A stretch of 64,000 bases of DNA from Paraburkholderia dioscoreae (GTDB lineage: Bacteria > Pseudomonadota > Gammaproteobacteria > Burkholderiales > Burkholderiaceae). Location of the stretch: positions 992,001 to 1,056,000 of the forward strand of contig NZ_LR699554.1 of the NCBI RefSeq assembly GCF_902459535.1. The letters are read 5' to 3'. Position numbers and translations under genes: made by a program. Below are positions 44,466 to 52,795 of this stretch, piece after piece (within the stretch, counting starts at the first letter, position 1; each line of letters begins with the position of its first letter). Below the pieces are notes generated by a model. The model made no database searches. It was not told where the DNA came from and saw nothing but the letters and a program-made list of their open reading frames with translations.

Positions 44466-45332
44466 ATGTCGAATCCCACCACCCCGGACACCTTCCTGCT
44501 GGCCGGCCGTCCGGTGCGCCGCATGGGCTACGGGGCCATGCAACTGGCCGGCCCCGGCGTATTCGGACCGCCGAACGATCGTCACGCCGCTGTCGCCTTG
44601 CTGCGCGAGGCGCTGGCTTCTGGCGTCAATCACATCGATACGAGCGATTTCTACGGGCCGCACATTACCAACCAGTTGATTCGCGAGGCGCTGCATCCGT
44701 ATCCCGGCGACCTCGTGATCGTCACCAAGGTGGGTGCCGTGCGCGGCAGCGATGGCGCGTGGTTGCCGGCGCTCGAACCGGAGGATATCGAGCGTGGCGT
44801 GCATGACAATCTGCGCAATCTCGGCCTCGACGTGCTCGACGTCGTCAATATGCGGATGATGGGCAACGTGCATGAACCCGCTGAAGGTTCGCTCGAAAAG
44901 CAGGTGACGGCCCTCGCCGAACTTCAACGCCGCGGGCTCGTGCGCCATATCGGTCTGAGCAACGTCACCGCGACGCAGATAACGGAGGCGCAGCGCATCG
45001 CGGAAATCGTCTGTGTGCAGAACCACTACAACCTCGTCCGCCGCGAAGATGACGCGCTGATCGACGAACTCGCGGGGAAGGGCATTGCGTATGTGCCGTT
45101 CTTCCCGCTTGGCGGCTTCACGCCGATTCAGTCGTCCGCGCTGTCGGACATTGCGCAAACCCTCGGCGCGACGCCGATGCAGGTGGCGCTTGCCTGGCTA
45201 TTGCATCGGTCCCCTAACATTCTGCTGATCCCCGGCACGTCGACGCTCGGGCATCTGCGGGAAAATCTGCAGGCGTCGCAGTTGAGCTTTACCGACGAGG
45301 TGCGCGCGCAACTGGATGCGATAGGCGGTTGA
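44466..45332 (+). CDS. Aldo/keto reductase
   Basis: This 288-residue NADPH-dependent reductase has the (beta/alpha)8-barrel plan. The catalytic aspartate and tyrosine are in IDTSDFYGPH and the lysine in VTKVGAVRG. The cofactor-binding GTSTLGHLRENLQA lies near the end. It reduces aldehydes or ketones. AAGGAGA precedes the ATG at 44466. The frame continues upstream to 43938 across the LysR gene, but that part is shadow. It is probably induced by the divergent LysR protein under carbonyl stress. Confidence 0.92.
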   Translation: MSNPTTPDTFLLAGRPVRRMGYGAMQLAGPGVFGPPNDRHAAVALLREALASGVNHIDTSDFYGPHITNQLIREALHPYPGDLVIVTKVGAVRGSDGAWLPALEPEDIERGVHDNLRNLGLDVLDVVNMRMMGNVHEPAEGSLEKQVTALAELQRRGLVRHIGLSNVTATQITEAQRIAEIVCVQNHYNLVRREDDALIDELAGKGIAYVPFFPLGGFTPIQSSALSDIAQTLGATPMQVALAWLLHRSPNILLIPGTSTLGHLRENLQASQLSFTDEVRAQLDAIGG

Positions 45333-45423
45333 CCAGGGCCGGTGGCGCAACGCGTCGATCCGCACGCTGGGCGCGCGCGAAGATTGGCGGCGACTCGAGA
45401 CGGCCGGTGCTATCAGCGGTACT

Positions 45424-45443
45424 GGCTCCCGTCGCACGGAGCC
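45424..45443. terminator. Short hairpin between convergent genes
   Basis: GGCTCC and GGAGCC pair around an 8-base loop. The site lies just beyond the LysR stop codon at 45448 and about 90 bp after the aldo/keto reductase. It could be a weak terminator for the LysR gene. There is no T-run. Confidence 0.3.
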
Positions 45444-45447
45444 GGTC

Positions 45448-46341
45448 TCACACCGAATTCGCGATGTACTCCCTGAGCCACTGATGCGCCGGGTCGCGAT
45501 GCGAGCGTTCGTGCCAGAGCATCGCCATTTCGTAGCCCGGCAGCTCCACCGGCGGCTCGACCATCCGCAGCGCGCTGTTGGCGCGCGCGAGCCGCGCGGG
45601 CAGCATCCCCACCAGGTCGGTACTCTCCAGCACCGATGACATGAACAGAAAGTGCGGCACGGACAGCACGACCCGGCGTGTCAGGCCGGCCTGCGCGAGC
45701 ACGTTGTCGGTCACGCCGATAAAGCCGCCGCCGTCCGGCGACACGATCACATGCTCGAGCTTGCAGAACTGCGCGAGCGTCGGCCGCCGTTTCAGGCGCG
45801 GATGACCGGCGCGGCCGACCAGCACGTAGCGCTCGGCAAACAGCAACCGGCGGCGCAAACCTTCGGGCGCCCCTTCGCTCGTATGAAAAGCGAGATCGAT
45901 CTCTCCCTGTTCTGCCTGCCGCGCAATGCGTGGCGGAGCCGCTTCGACAATGGCGAGACGCGTGCCCGCCGCCGCGGCGCGCAAGCCGGCCAAAGAGGGC
46001 AGGATGATCGTCGATTCGGCGTAGTCGCTCGCGGCAATGCGCCATGTGTGATTTGCTTCGGCTGGATTGAACGGGCGGGTCGGCGCCACCGCGCGCTCCA
46101 GTGCCTGGAGGGCTTCGCGCAAGGCTTCGCGCAACGCTTCGGCGCGGGCGGTGGGCCGCATGCCGCGCGGTCCGGGCAGCAGCAACGGGTCGCCCAGGGC
46201 ATCCCGCAGTTTGGCCAGATGCACGCTCACCGAGGGTTGGGAGAAGTTCAGCCGTTGCGCTGCGCGGGTCACATTGTGTTCCGACAGCAGCACGTCGAGC
46301 GTGACCAGCAGGTTGAGGTCCAACCCTCTCAGATTATTCAT
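45448..46341 (-). CDS. LysR-type regulator, NodD-like branch
   Basis: This LysR regulator of about 297 residues begins MNNLRGLDLNLLVTLDVLLS, then TRAAQRLNFSQPSVSVHLAK, typical of the NodD/SyrM-like group. The start is ATG 46341, with another possible at 46356. It is divergent from the flavoprotein at 46428, and a strong palindromic operator lies between them. Confidence 0.9.
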   Translation of the reverse strand: MNNLRGLDLNLLVTLDVLLSEHNVTRAAQRLNFSQPSVSVHLAKLRDALGDPLLLPGPRGMRPTARAEALREALREALQALERAVAPTRPFNPAEANHTWRIAASDYAESTIILPSLAGLRAAAAGTRLAIVEAAPPRIARQAEQGEIDLAFHTSEGAPEGLRRRLLFAERYVLVGRAGHPRLKRRPTLAQFCKLEHVIVSPDGGGFIGVTDNVLAQAGLTRRVVLSVPHFLFMSSVLESTDLVGMLPARLARANSALRMVEPPVELPGYEMAMLWHERSHRDPAHQWLREYIANSV

Positions 46342-46354
46342 GGCTATACCTGAC

Positions 46355-46378
46355 ATATTGGGAATTCATTTCCAATAT
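46355..46378. promoter_or_regulatory. Near-perfect 24-bp palindrome, probable LysR operator
   Basis: The left arm ATATTGGGAAT and the right arm ATTTCCAATAT pair at 10 of 11 positions around TC. It lies in the 86-bp divergent gap of the LysR and flavoprotein genes, overlapping where both promoters must sit. It is a textbook position for autoregulation plus target control. Confidence 0.65.
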
Positions 46379-46427
46379 ACCGGAGCAGGGTCTATCTTTG
46401 GTTTCTTTCAGTCACGAAGGCCCAGTC

Positions 46428-47291
46428 ATGAACGTTCTTCTTGTTTACGCGCACCCGGAACCCAAATCGTTGAACGGATCCCTCAAGGACTTTACCGTCA
46501 AACGCCTTCAAGATGCCGGACACACGGTTCAGGTATCCGACCTGTACGCGATGAAGTGGAAAGCAGTGCTCGACGCGCACGACAGTCTCGCGAAAGAACC
46601 CGGCGAGCTTTTTTATCCGTCCCGCGACTCGAAGCATGCATTCGAGAATGGTCTGCAGAGCAAAGACATCGAGCTCGAGCAGGAGAAACTCTTGTGGGCA
46701 GATGCGGTCATTCTGCAGTTTCCGCTCTGGTGGTTCACCATGCCGGCCATCCTCAAGGGATGGGTGGAGCGCGTGTACGCCTATGGCTTTGCGTACGGTG
46801 TCGGAGAGCACTCCGATGCGCGCTGGGGCGAACGCTACGGCGAGGGTCGGCTCGCCGGAAAACGTGCAATGCTGGTGGTCACGACGGGTGGCTGGGAATC
46901 GCACTATAGCTCGCGAGGCATCAATGGTCCGATGGACGACGTGCTGTTCCCGATTCAGCACGGCATTCTGTATTACCCCGGCTTCGACGTGTTGCCGCCG
47001 TTCGTGATCTACCGGACGAGCCGTATCGATGAAACGAATTATCCCGCTGTGCAAGATGCGCTTGGTCAGCGTCTGGACAAACTCTGGACGACGGCGCCGA
47101 TTCCGTTCCGGGCTCAGAACGGCGGCGCGTACACGATTCCGGAACTGACTTTGCGGGCCGATATTGCGCCGGATCAAGTCGGCTTCGGTGCGCATGTCGA
47201 GCAGGAGCGGGATGGGTACGCAGTAGGCTCTTCATACGGCGCAAGCGCGAGACTCCGCACCTCTGCATCACCCGTCGCCATCCCGGACTGA
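46428..47291 (+). CDS. NAD(P)H-dependent oxidoreductase, NQO/flavodoxin-2 family
   Basis: This 287-residue flavoprotein is of the NQO1/MdaB-like flavodoxin-2 family. The FMN/FAD phosphate-binding region is VYAHPEPKSLNGSL, and the central FPLWWFTMPAILKGWVERVY is the family's hallmark. It reduces quinones or nitro/azo compounds by two electrons. About 35 C-terminal residues beyond the fold are unusual and Ser/Ala-rich. ATG 46428 follows AAGG. It is probably induced through the divergent LysR regulator by quinone-like compounds. Confidence 0.9.
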   Translation: MNVLLVYAHPEPKSLNGSLKDFTVKRLQDAGHTVQVSDLYAMKWKAVLDAHDSLAKEPGELFYPSRDSKHAFENGLQSKDIELEQEKLLWADAVILQFPLWWFTMPAILKGWVERVYAYGFAYGVGEHSDARWGERYGEGRLAGKRAMLVVTTGGWESHYSSRGINGPMDDVLFPIQHGILYYPGFDVLPPFVIYRTSRIDETNYPAVQDALGQRLDKLWTTAPIPFRAQNGGAYTIPELTLRADIAPDQVGFGAHVEQERDGYAVGSSYGASARLRTSASPVAIPD

Positions 47292-47424
47292 CCGAAGCTG
47301 ACGAGACCGTATGCCTGACTGAAATTTGGTTGTAAGTCGCCGTTGCTAGAGTCCTTGAAAGAATTTTGCCGCCGGATACCGGACAGTGTTCTTCGGACAC
47401 CTAGATAGGGAAGAGCGACAAACC

Positions 47425-48276
47425 ATGAACCAAGCTCGTGCGTTCTGGCTCATTCTGACGCTGCTTTTTACGGCGCCTGCCTGGGCATTTCAGTCCCGGG
47501 TCGTCACGATTCCAAGCGTCGCCATGCACAAGTCGCTCGAAGCGACGGTCGTGCTGCCCGACCAGTACGCGCGCGGGAAAGGGGTTGACCGCTTTCCCGT
47601 GGTCTATCTGTTGCATGGCTCGGGCGGCGACTATACCGACTGGACCTCGAATTCGCAGATCGGCAAGCTGGCCGACCGTTACCACGTGATACTCGTGATG
47701 CCCGACGGCGGCCACGAAAGCTGGTATATCGACAGCCCGGTCGATCCGCGCAGCCGTTACGAAACCTATGTGGGTACGGAGGTGGTGACGTATGTCGATG
47801 CGCATTTCCGCACGATCGCGGCGCGCCGCGGGCGCGCCATTACCGGCTTGAGCATGGGCGGATTCGGCGCCTTGCATATCGCGCTGGACCGGCCGGACGA
47901 GTTCGGTGCCGCAGGCAGTATCAGCGGCGCGGTGGATCCGCGAGGCTGTGAGGACGAGCCCGGCATCGACCAGGTATTCGGCGATCCGGCGCGGCATGCC
48001 GACTTCTGGAACAACGAGGCGATCGTCGAGAATGCGCGCAGCTTCGGCGCCGCGCATATCGCGCTCACGATCGACTGCGGGGTGAACGACTCGCTCGTGC
48101 AGTCGAACCGGACGCTGCACGAGCGTCTGGTCGAACTTGGCGTGCCGCACGATTACGCGGAACGGCCCGGCGGCCACACCTGGAAGTACTGGGCCAATGC
48201 GGTGCAGTATCAGGTGCTGTTTTTCGCCGGGGCGTTCAAGCGCAACGGGAGCGGCGCCACGAGCGCCACGGCTTGA
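47425..48276 (+). CDS. Secreted alpha/beta-hydrolase esterase
   Basis: This 283-residue hydrolase of the esterase D/tributyrin esterase-like group has a signal peptide (MNQARAFWLILTLLFTAPAW, then AF). The nucleophile motif is GLSMGGFGAL and the oxyanion region LLHGSGGDYTDW. The histidine is probably in GGHTWKYW. It is likely periplasmic or secreted. ATG 47425 is preferred because the signal then starts directly. It stands alone between the flavoprotein and the convergent ATCase gene. Confidence 0.88.
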   Translation: MNQARAFWLILTLLFTAPAWAFQSRVVTIPSVAMHKSLEATVVLPDQYARGKGVDRFPVVYLLHGSGGDYTDWTSNSQIGKLADRYHVILVMPDGGHESWYIDSPVDPRSRYETYVGTEVVTYVDAHFRTIAARRGRAITGLSMGGFGALHIALDRPDEFGAAGSISGAVDPRGCEDEPGIDQVFGDPARHADFWNNEAIVENARSFGAAHIALTIDCGVNDSLVQSNRTLHERLVELGVPHDYAERPGGHTWKYWANAVQYQVLFFAGAFKRNGSGATSATA

Positions 48277-48345
48277 GACCGTGCCGCGCTGTGGGGTGTG
48301 CTGTGGGGCGCGCTTTGATGCGGCTTCAGGCCGCCCGCTGATCCA

Positions 48346-49638
48346 TCAATCGATTCCATGAAAAACCGCGTCGTCCGGACCGAGATAGACCGGCGGGCGC
48401 CACGCCGCATCGCGCATGGAATGCTGAACCAGTTTCTCCACGCCCAGCAGCACCGCGAAAATCGCCATGCGCACCGGAATGCCGTTGTCGGTCTGCCGGA
48501 AGATCGCCAGCCGTGAATCGTGGTTCAGGTCCACGCTCAGATCGTTCGCGCCTGGGCGGCTGTCGCGCGGCAGTGGGTGCATGATCAGCGTATCGACGCC
48601 GCACACGCTGTCCACCAGCGCCTGATTGATCTGGAAATCCGGCGTATAGCCTTCGAACGATTCGTCGGTAAAGCGCTCTTTCTGGATGCGCGTGGCGTAC
48701 ACCACGTCGGCGCCGCGCAGGCCGGTGGACAGATCGTGAGTCTGCTCGATCACGTGGTCGTTGCGCGAAATCTGCTCGATGATATAGCTCGGCATTTCGA
48801 GCATAGGCGGCGAGATCAGCGTGAACTTGATGCCGCGGTACAGCGCCAGCAGTTTGACCAGCGAGTGCACGGTGCGCCCGTACTTCAGGTCGCCGACCAG
48901 GGCGATATGGGCACCGTCGACGATTTTGCCGAGGCGCGAGAACTCACGCTGAATGGTGTACAGATCGAGCAGCGCCTGGCTCGGGTGTTCGCCCGGCCCG
49001 TCGCCGCCGTTGATCACGGGCACATTGGTCGCGCGCGCGAATTCGGCCACCGAGCCTTGCTCCGGATGGCGGATCACCAGGGCGTCCACATAGCCGCTCA
49101 TCACGCGGCTGGTGTCGTAGATCGATTCGCCCTTGGCCATCGACGAAAACGTGAAACCGGTGGTGTCGCAAACCGAGCCGCCCAGCCGGCAGAACGCCGC
49201 GCCGAAGCTCACGCGGGTGCGCGTGCTCGCCTCGAAGAACAGATTGCCGAGCACAGCGCCTTCCAGCACGCGGGAGATTTTGCGGCGCCGGGCGATCGGC
49301 TGCATGATGTCGGCGACGCGGAAGAGCGCTTCCACCGAGTCGCGCGAGAATTGATCCACCGAGAGCAACTGCGGCTTGCCCTCGAAAAGCATTTGGCTCG
49401 CGAGCGACTGTGAGTCTACGCTTTGCGTATGTTTTTCGCCCGGCTCGCCGTGCACCACGATTTCCGACACGAAGCGCTCCACGATCTCCGGCATGGCCCG
49501 CGATTCCTGCGAGTCGTCCGGCAGGAGCCATGTATCGAGCGCCCGGCGCGACACGCCGATGCGGCTCGCGAACGTGTCGCGCGTCATGTTCAGGCGACGC
49601 ATCGCGTCGCGTAAGAAGGCTTGTTGCGGGACGCTCAT
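48346..49638 (-). CDS. pyrB: Aspartate carbamoyltransferase with N-terminal helix-turn-helix
   Basis: This 430-residue protein has a full aspartate carbamoyltransferase from about residue 88. FFEASTRTRVSF (134-145) binds carbamoyl phosphate, and HPSQALLDLYT and HPLPRDSRPG complete the site. The enzyme makes carbamoyl aspartate in pyrimidine synthesis. It is about 110 residues longer than the usual chain. The first 60 residues (MRRLNMTRDTFASRIGVSRR, then ALDTWLLP) look like an XRE-type helix-turn-helix. A linker of about 25 residues follows. No pyrR, pyrC or pyrI gene lies nearby. DNA binding by this protein is plausible but unproven. Confidence 0.88.
   Translation of the reverse strand: MSVPQQAFLRDAMRRLNMTRDTFASRIGVSRRALDTWLLPDDSQESRAMPEIVERFVSEIVVHGEPGEKHTQSVDSQSLASQMLFEGKPQLLSVDQFSRDSVEALFRVADIMQPIARRRKISRVLEGAVLGNLFFEASTRTRVSFGAAFCRLGGSVCDTTGFTFSSMAKGESIYDTSRVMSGYVDALVIRHPEQGSVAEFARATNVPVINGGDGPGEHPSQALLDLYTIQREFSRLGKIVDGAHIALVGDLKYGRTVHSLVKLLALYRGIKFTLISPPMLEMPSYIIEQISRNDHVIEQTHDLSTGLRGADVVYATRIQKERFTDESFEGYTPDFQINQALVDSVCGVDTLIMHPLPRDSRPGANDLSVDLNHDSRLAIFRQTDNGIPVRMAIFAVLLGVEKLVQHSMRDAAWRPPVYLGPDDAVFHGID
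49417..49430. promoter_or_regulatory. 14-bp palindromic element, intragenic copy
   Basis: TACGCTTTGCGTAT lies inside the ATCase gene, in the linker codons for residues 70-74. It is identical to a copy 261 bp away in the gene's upstream region. The core TACGC-TTT-GCGTA is a perfect palindrome. Confidence 0.45.
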
Positions 49639-49677
49639 GGAGGCACCTGTCGGAAGGAGGGGATGGTGGGCGCGATG

Positions 49678-49691
49678 TACGCTTTGCGTAT
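49678..49691. promoter_or_regulatory. 14-bp palindromic element, upstream copy
   Basis: TACGCTTTGCGTAT lies 40 bp before the ATCase start codon, in the expected promoter region of the minus strand. It could be the operator for the gene's own helix-turn-helix domain, as an inference. Confidence 0.5.
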
Positions 49692-49911
49692 ATTAATTTC
49701 CCCGCGCCAGAAGTCAAGCGATTTTCGCGACAGGCTTTGCCAGGCCGCGCCGGTCGCGGTTACACTGCGTCTCATGCACTCCGGCCCAACGTTCAGACTC
49801 CGCCCGTCGACCTTCACGCGTCTCGCCCATGCGAGCGTCGCGATCGCGCGCGCGAGTGATTCGAACGTCGGCGCCAAAGCCAAAAAACAGCCGCTCATCT
49901 GACCGGAGCAC

Positions 49912-49939
49912 GCTGTTCCGTCAGATGCGACGGAACAGC
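49912..49939. terminator. Strong hairpin upstream of the DapA-family gene
   Basis: An 11-bp perfect stem, GCTGTTCCGTC paired with GACGGAACAGC, has a 6-base loop. It lies 85 bp before the DapA-family start, in the 386-bp gap after the ATCase gene start. It may end a short plus-strand transcript or act as an attenuator. Apart from this and the palindrome at 49678, I see only a short doubtful frame (49773-49902) there. Confidence 0.45.
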
Positions 49940-50024
49940 CGGTCAACGCCCGCCTGGGCACTTTCCTGTCTTTCCTCCCTCGCACGCTGCACGGAATCGA
50001 TACGGTCGTCATCGAGGTAAAGAC

Positions 50025-50948
50025 ATGTCTATTTTTTCGGGTATGTGGGTTCCGCTCATCACGCCGTTCGCCGACGGCGCCGTCGATCACGCCGCCTTGC
50101 GCGCACTGGTGCGCCGCTATGCCGGCGCGGGCATTGCCGGGCTGGTCGCGCTCGGCACCACCGGCGAACCGGCCGCGCTCAATGCCGCCGAGCAGGACGC
50201 CGTGCTGGCCACGATTCTCGACGAAGCGCAGGCCGCCGCTCGCCACCCGCATGATGCGCGGGCGCTGCCGGTGCTGGTCGGCGTGTCGGGCAATCACACG
50301 GCGAGCATGCGCGAGCGTATCGAGCAACTGAATCCGCTGCCGATCGCGGGCGTGCTGATGGCCGCGCCGTACTACATCCGGCCTTCGCAGGCCGGCATTG
50401 TCGAACACTTCACGGCGCTTGCCGATGCGAGCGCGAAGCCGGTCGTGCTGTACGACATTCCCTATCGAACCGGCGTGCGGCTCGAACTCGACACGCTGTT
50501 TGCGCTCGCCGCGCATCCACGGATTCAGGCGGTGAAGGATTGCGCCGGTTCGCTCGACATCACGCTCGCGCTGATTCGGGATGGCCGCCTGCAAGTGCTG
50601 GCCGGCGAGGACATCAATATTTTCAACACCTTGTGTCTGGGCGGCAGCGGGGCGATTGCGGCATCCGCGCATGTGCGGACCGAGCGCTTTGTCGCGCTAT
50701 ATCGCACGCTCGCGGCGGGGCGGCTCGACGAAGGCCGGCGCATTTTTCACGCGCTCGCGCCGCTGATCCAGACGCTGTTCGCCGAGCCGAATCCGGCGCC
50801 CGTCAAGGCACTGCTGGCCGCGCAAGGGTTGATACGCGACGAACTGCGCATGCCGATGACGCGTTCCGGCGGGGCGCTGCGCGAGCGGCTCGCCGCGTTG
50901 GCCGAACGGGAACGGAGCGAGGCGCAGGAGACCGAAGCATCGGTTTGA
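50025..50948 (+). CDS. Dihydrodipicolinate synthase/N-acetylneuraminate lyase family protein
   Basis: This 307-residue protein is of the DapA/NanA aldolase family. GTTGEPAAL near residue 45 holds the conserved Thr-Thr. The catalytic tyrosine lies in YDIPYRTG and the Schiff-base lysine in IQAVKDCAGS. Such enzymes join or split pyruvate and an aldehyde or semialdehyde. Nearby genes do not show whether it serves lysine synthesis or catabolism. It is divergent from ATCase and followed by a 342-bp gap. Confidence 0.87.
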   Translation: MSIFSGMWVPLITPFADGAVDHAALRALVRRYAGAGIAGLVALGTTGEPAALNAAEQDAVLATILDEAQAAARHPHDARALPVLVGVSGNHTASMRERIEQLNPLPIAGVLMAAPYYIRPSQAGIVEHFTALADASAKPVVLYDIPYRTGVRLELDTLFALAAHPRIQAVKDCAGSLDITLALIRDGRLQVLAGEDINIFNTLCLGGSGAIAASAHVRTERFVALYRTLAAGRLDEGRRIFHALAPLIQTLFAEPNPAPVKALLAAQGLIRDELRMPMTRSGGALRERLAALAERERSEAQETEASV

Positions 50949-51202
50949 GCGGAGCGGCCGCTGCAGCGCCGCGTGCGGGTGATGGCGCGGCGTGCCGGTC
51001 ACGGCGTGTCGCAGATATACATTACCCGGTCTCCTGGTATTTGAGATGATGCTTCGTGATGCCAGGTGATAATCGGCGCCCTCTGCCCATTATCGCGGCC
51101 GGCGTATATCCGGTCGATGCCGTATGCAGTCAGTCCCGATGGCCGATCTTCTGTTCCGCTCGCAATCGCGTGGTACGTGTCGCACATGGCGCACGTTTAG
51201 CG

Positions 51203-51264
51203 CGCTGAACGCGTTGTCCATTCCGAACACGCACTGCGCCATGTTCGGGCGAATGCGTTCAGCG
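51203..51264 (+). promoter_or_regulatory. Nested stem-loop before the M23 peptidase gene
   Basis: Outer arms CGCTGAACGC (51203-51212) and GCGTTCAGCG (51255-51264) enclose inner arms CCGAACA (51223-51229) and TGTTCGG (51242-51248). The structure ends 26 bp before the start at 51291. It lies in a 342-bp gap after the DapA-family gene that otherwise shows no gene. It may be a structured leader or an operator. Confidence 0.4.
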
Positions 51265-51290
51265 AGCCCGTCGCGCGCGGGGTGCCGCTA

Positions 51291-52277
51291 ATGGCTTCCG
51301 TGTTTCGCGCCGGTAATCGGCTTGCCAGCGGCTCGGTCGGCTTCGTCACGCGCCGCACTGCGTTGACGCTGGCTTTGAGCGCAGCCGGCGGCGCGTCTGC
51401 GCTCGCACTCGCCGCGGGCTTTGCGATCGGCTCGCACTGGCCGGTGCACGTTGCCGGGTCCGGCGAACCGGTGACGGCTCACGTCGAGCACGACTATGCG
51501 ATCGATCAGCTCGGCAAGCTGAATGCTTCAGTGGCGCAGATCGAGCCGCGCATCGCGCGACTGACCGCGCAGGTCGGCGACTTACGCGATTTCGAAGCAC
51601 GCCTGAACATGCCACGGCCGGCGCCGCGCGCGCCTGTCGTGCCTGCCTCGCCGGCTGCGGCGCCCGCCTCCGACACGGCCGCCACCGACAGCGAAGACGA
51701 AGGCGAGGGCGGCCCTTCGCTGCCGCCGCTTCGCTGCAGCGAACTCGCGCCGGCGCCGAGCCGCCATGCCGATGCCGAGCGCACCGCCCAGCAACTGGAT
51801 TGCATTGCCGCGACGCTGTCGGCGCTCGAACAGCAGACCGCCGGGCACGCGGTCGCGTTCGCCGCCTTTCCCGGCCGCATGCCTGCCGACGGCGCACGCT
51901 TCGGCTCACCATTCGGTAATCGTATCGATCCGTTCACGCATCGTTTGAGCTTTCATCCGGGACTCGATCTGGTTGCGAAAACCGGCACGCCGATTCTCGC
52001 GGCGGCTGGTGGCCGCGTGGTCCTCGCCGGCGAGAAATCGGGGTATGGCAATGCGGTCGAAATCGATCACGGCAACGGCCTCATGACTCGCTATGGCCAC
52101 GCGTCGCGCATTGTCGTGCATGTCGGCGATCTGGTGCTGCCGCGCCAATATATTGCCGATGTCGGCTCGACTGGCCGCTCCACCGGTCCGCATCTGCATT
52201 TCGAAGTGCTGGTCAACGGTGCGCCGGTCAATCCGGTTGCCTACCTCGCGCTTTTTTCGCCCGCGCCTCATGGCTGA
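51291..52277 (+). CDS. M23 family metallopeptidase (peptidoglycan endopeptidase)
   Basis: This 328-residue M23/LytM peptidase has a membrane anchor near residues 20-47. A coiled-coil and Pro/Ala-rich, acidic middle region follows, then the catalytic domain in the last 130 residues, with the zinc ligands in FHPGLDLVA (HxxxD) and GPHLHFEV (HxH). It cuts peptide cross-links in the wall. The start is ATG 51291, with GTG 51282 possible. The next gene overlaps its end by 8 bp and a bactofilin follows, which points to a cell-shape or septum function. Confidence 0.9.
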   Translation: MASVFRAGNRLASGSVGFVTRRTALTLALSAAGGASALALAAGFAIGSHWPVHVAGSGEPVTAHVEHDYAIDQLGKLNASVAQIEPRIARLTAQVGDLRDFEARLNMPRPAPRAPVVPASPAAAPASDTAATDSEDEGEGGPSLPPLRCSELAPAPSRHADAERTAQQLDCIAATLSALEQQTAGHAVAFAAFPGRMPADGARFGSPFGNRIDPFTHRLSFHPGLDLVAKTGTPILAAAGGRVVLAGEKSGYGNAVEIDHGNGLMTRYGHASRIVVHVGDLVLPRQYIADVGSTGRSTGPHLHFEVLVNGAPVNPVAYLALFSPAPHG

Positions 52278-52668
52278 CCGACGTCTTCGGCGCAATGCGG
52301 GCAGCCTGACTCACCGCACCTATATGCTGCGGCCAGCGCGTTCGCTGGGTTTTCGCGTGATGGTGTGGGCCGTGGCATGCGTGCTGTGCGCTTGTGCGGG
52401 TGCGGCCGGCCTGGCGTTCTGGCACGCGAAGCGCGCGGACACGCCGCTCGCGCCATGCAACGCGGCGCCCGCCGACAGGAGCACCGAGCAGATCGAGTTG
52501 ACGCGTGCGCGGCTCGCGTTGGCGGAAGAATCGGCGGCGCGCGCTGCGGTGCAGAAAACGGCGGACGGCGCCGCAGCCGAGGTTGCACGGCTCAACGCGG
52601 AGTTGCAATTTCTGCGCGGCCAGAGCAAGGGCCGGCCGTCGGCACAGACCGAAGCCGAGGGCCGCTGA
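52270..52668 (+). CDS. Small membrane protein with coiled coil between M23 and bactofilin
   Basis: This 132-residue protein has one membrane segment (residues 31-53: VMVWAVACVLCACAGAAGLA). A periplasmic coiled coil follows (about 75-120: ARLALAEESAARAA, then AAAEVARLNAELQFLR). It overlaps the peptidase gene by 8 bp. The overlap and the bactofilin downstream suggest it links the cytoplasmic filament to the periplasmic peptidase. I recognise no named family with confidence. Confidence 0.75.
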   Translation: MADRRLRRNAGSLTHRTYMLRPARSLGFRVMVWAVACVLCACAGAAGLAFWHAKRADTPLAPCNAAPADRSTEQIELTRARLALAEESAARAAVQKTADGAAAEVARLNAELQFLRGQSKGRPSAQTEAEGR

Positions 52669-52795
52669 TCGTTCCTGGCCTACGCGAACCACCCACGTCA
52701 CCTGGTCACGACAACCAGCAAACACACCAGCCACACCCGGTTCGACGCCGCGCCCGGCATTGCACGACGACCCTTTCCATTCACAAGAGATTGCT

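Noticed and set aside
49773..49902. Possible 43-codon gene upstream of the DapA-family gene
   Set aside because: There is no ribosome-binding site or family match; only the hairpin after it gives support, so it is mentioned under the hairpin and not called.
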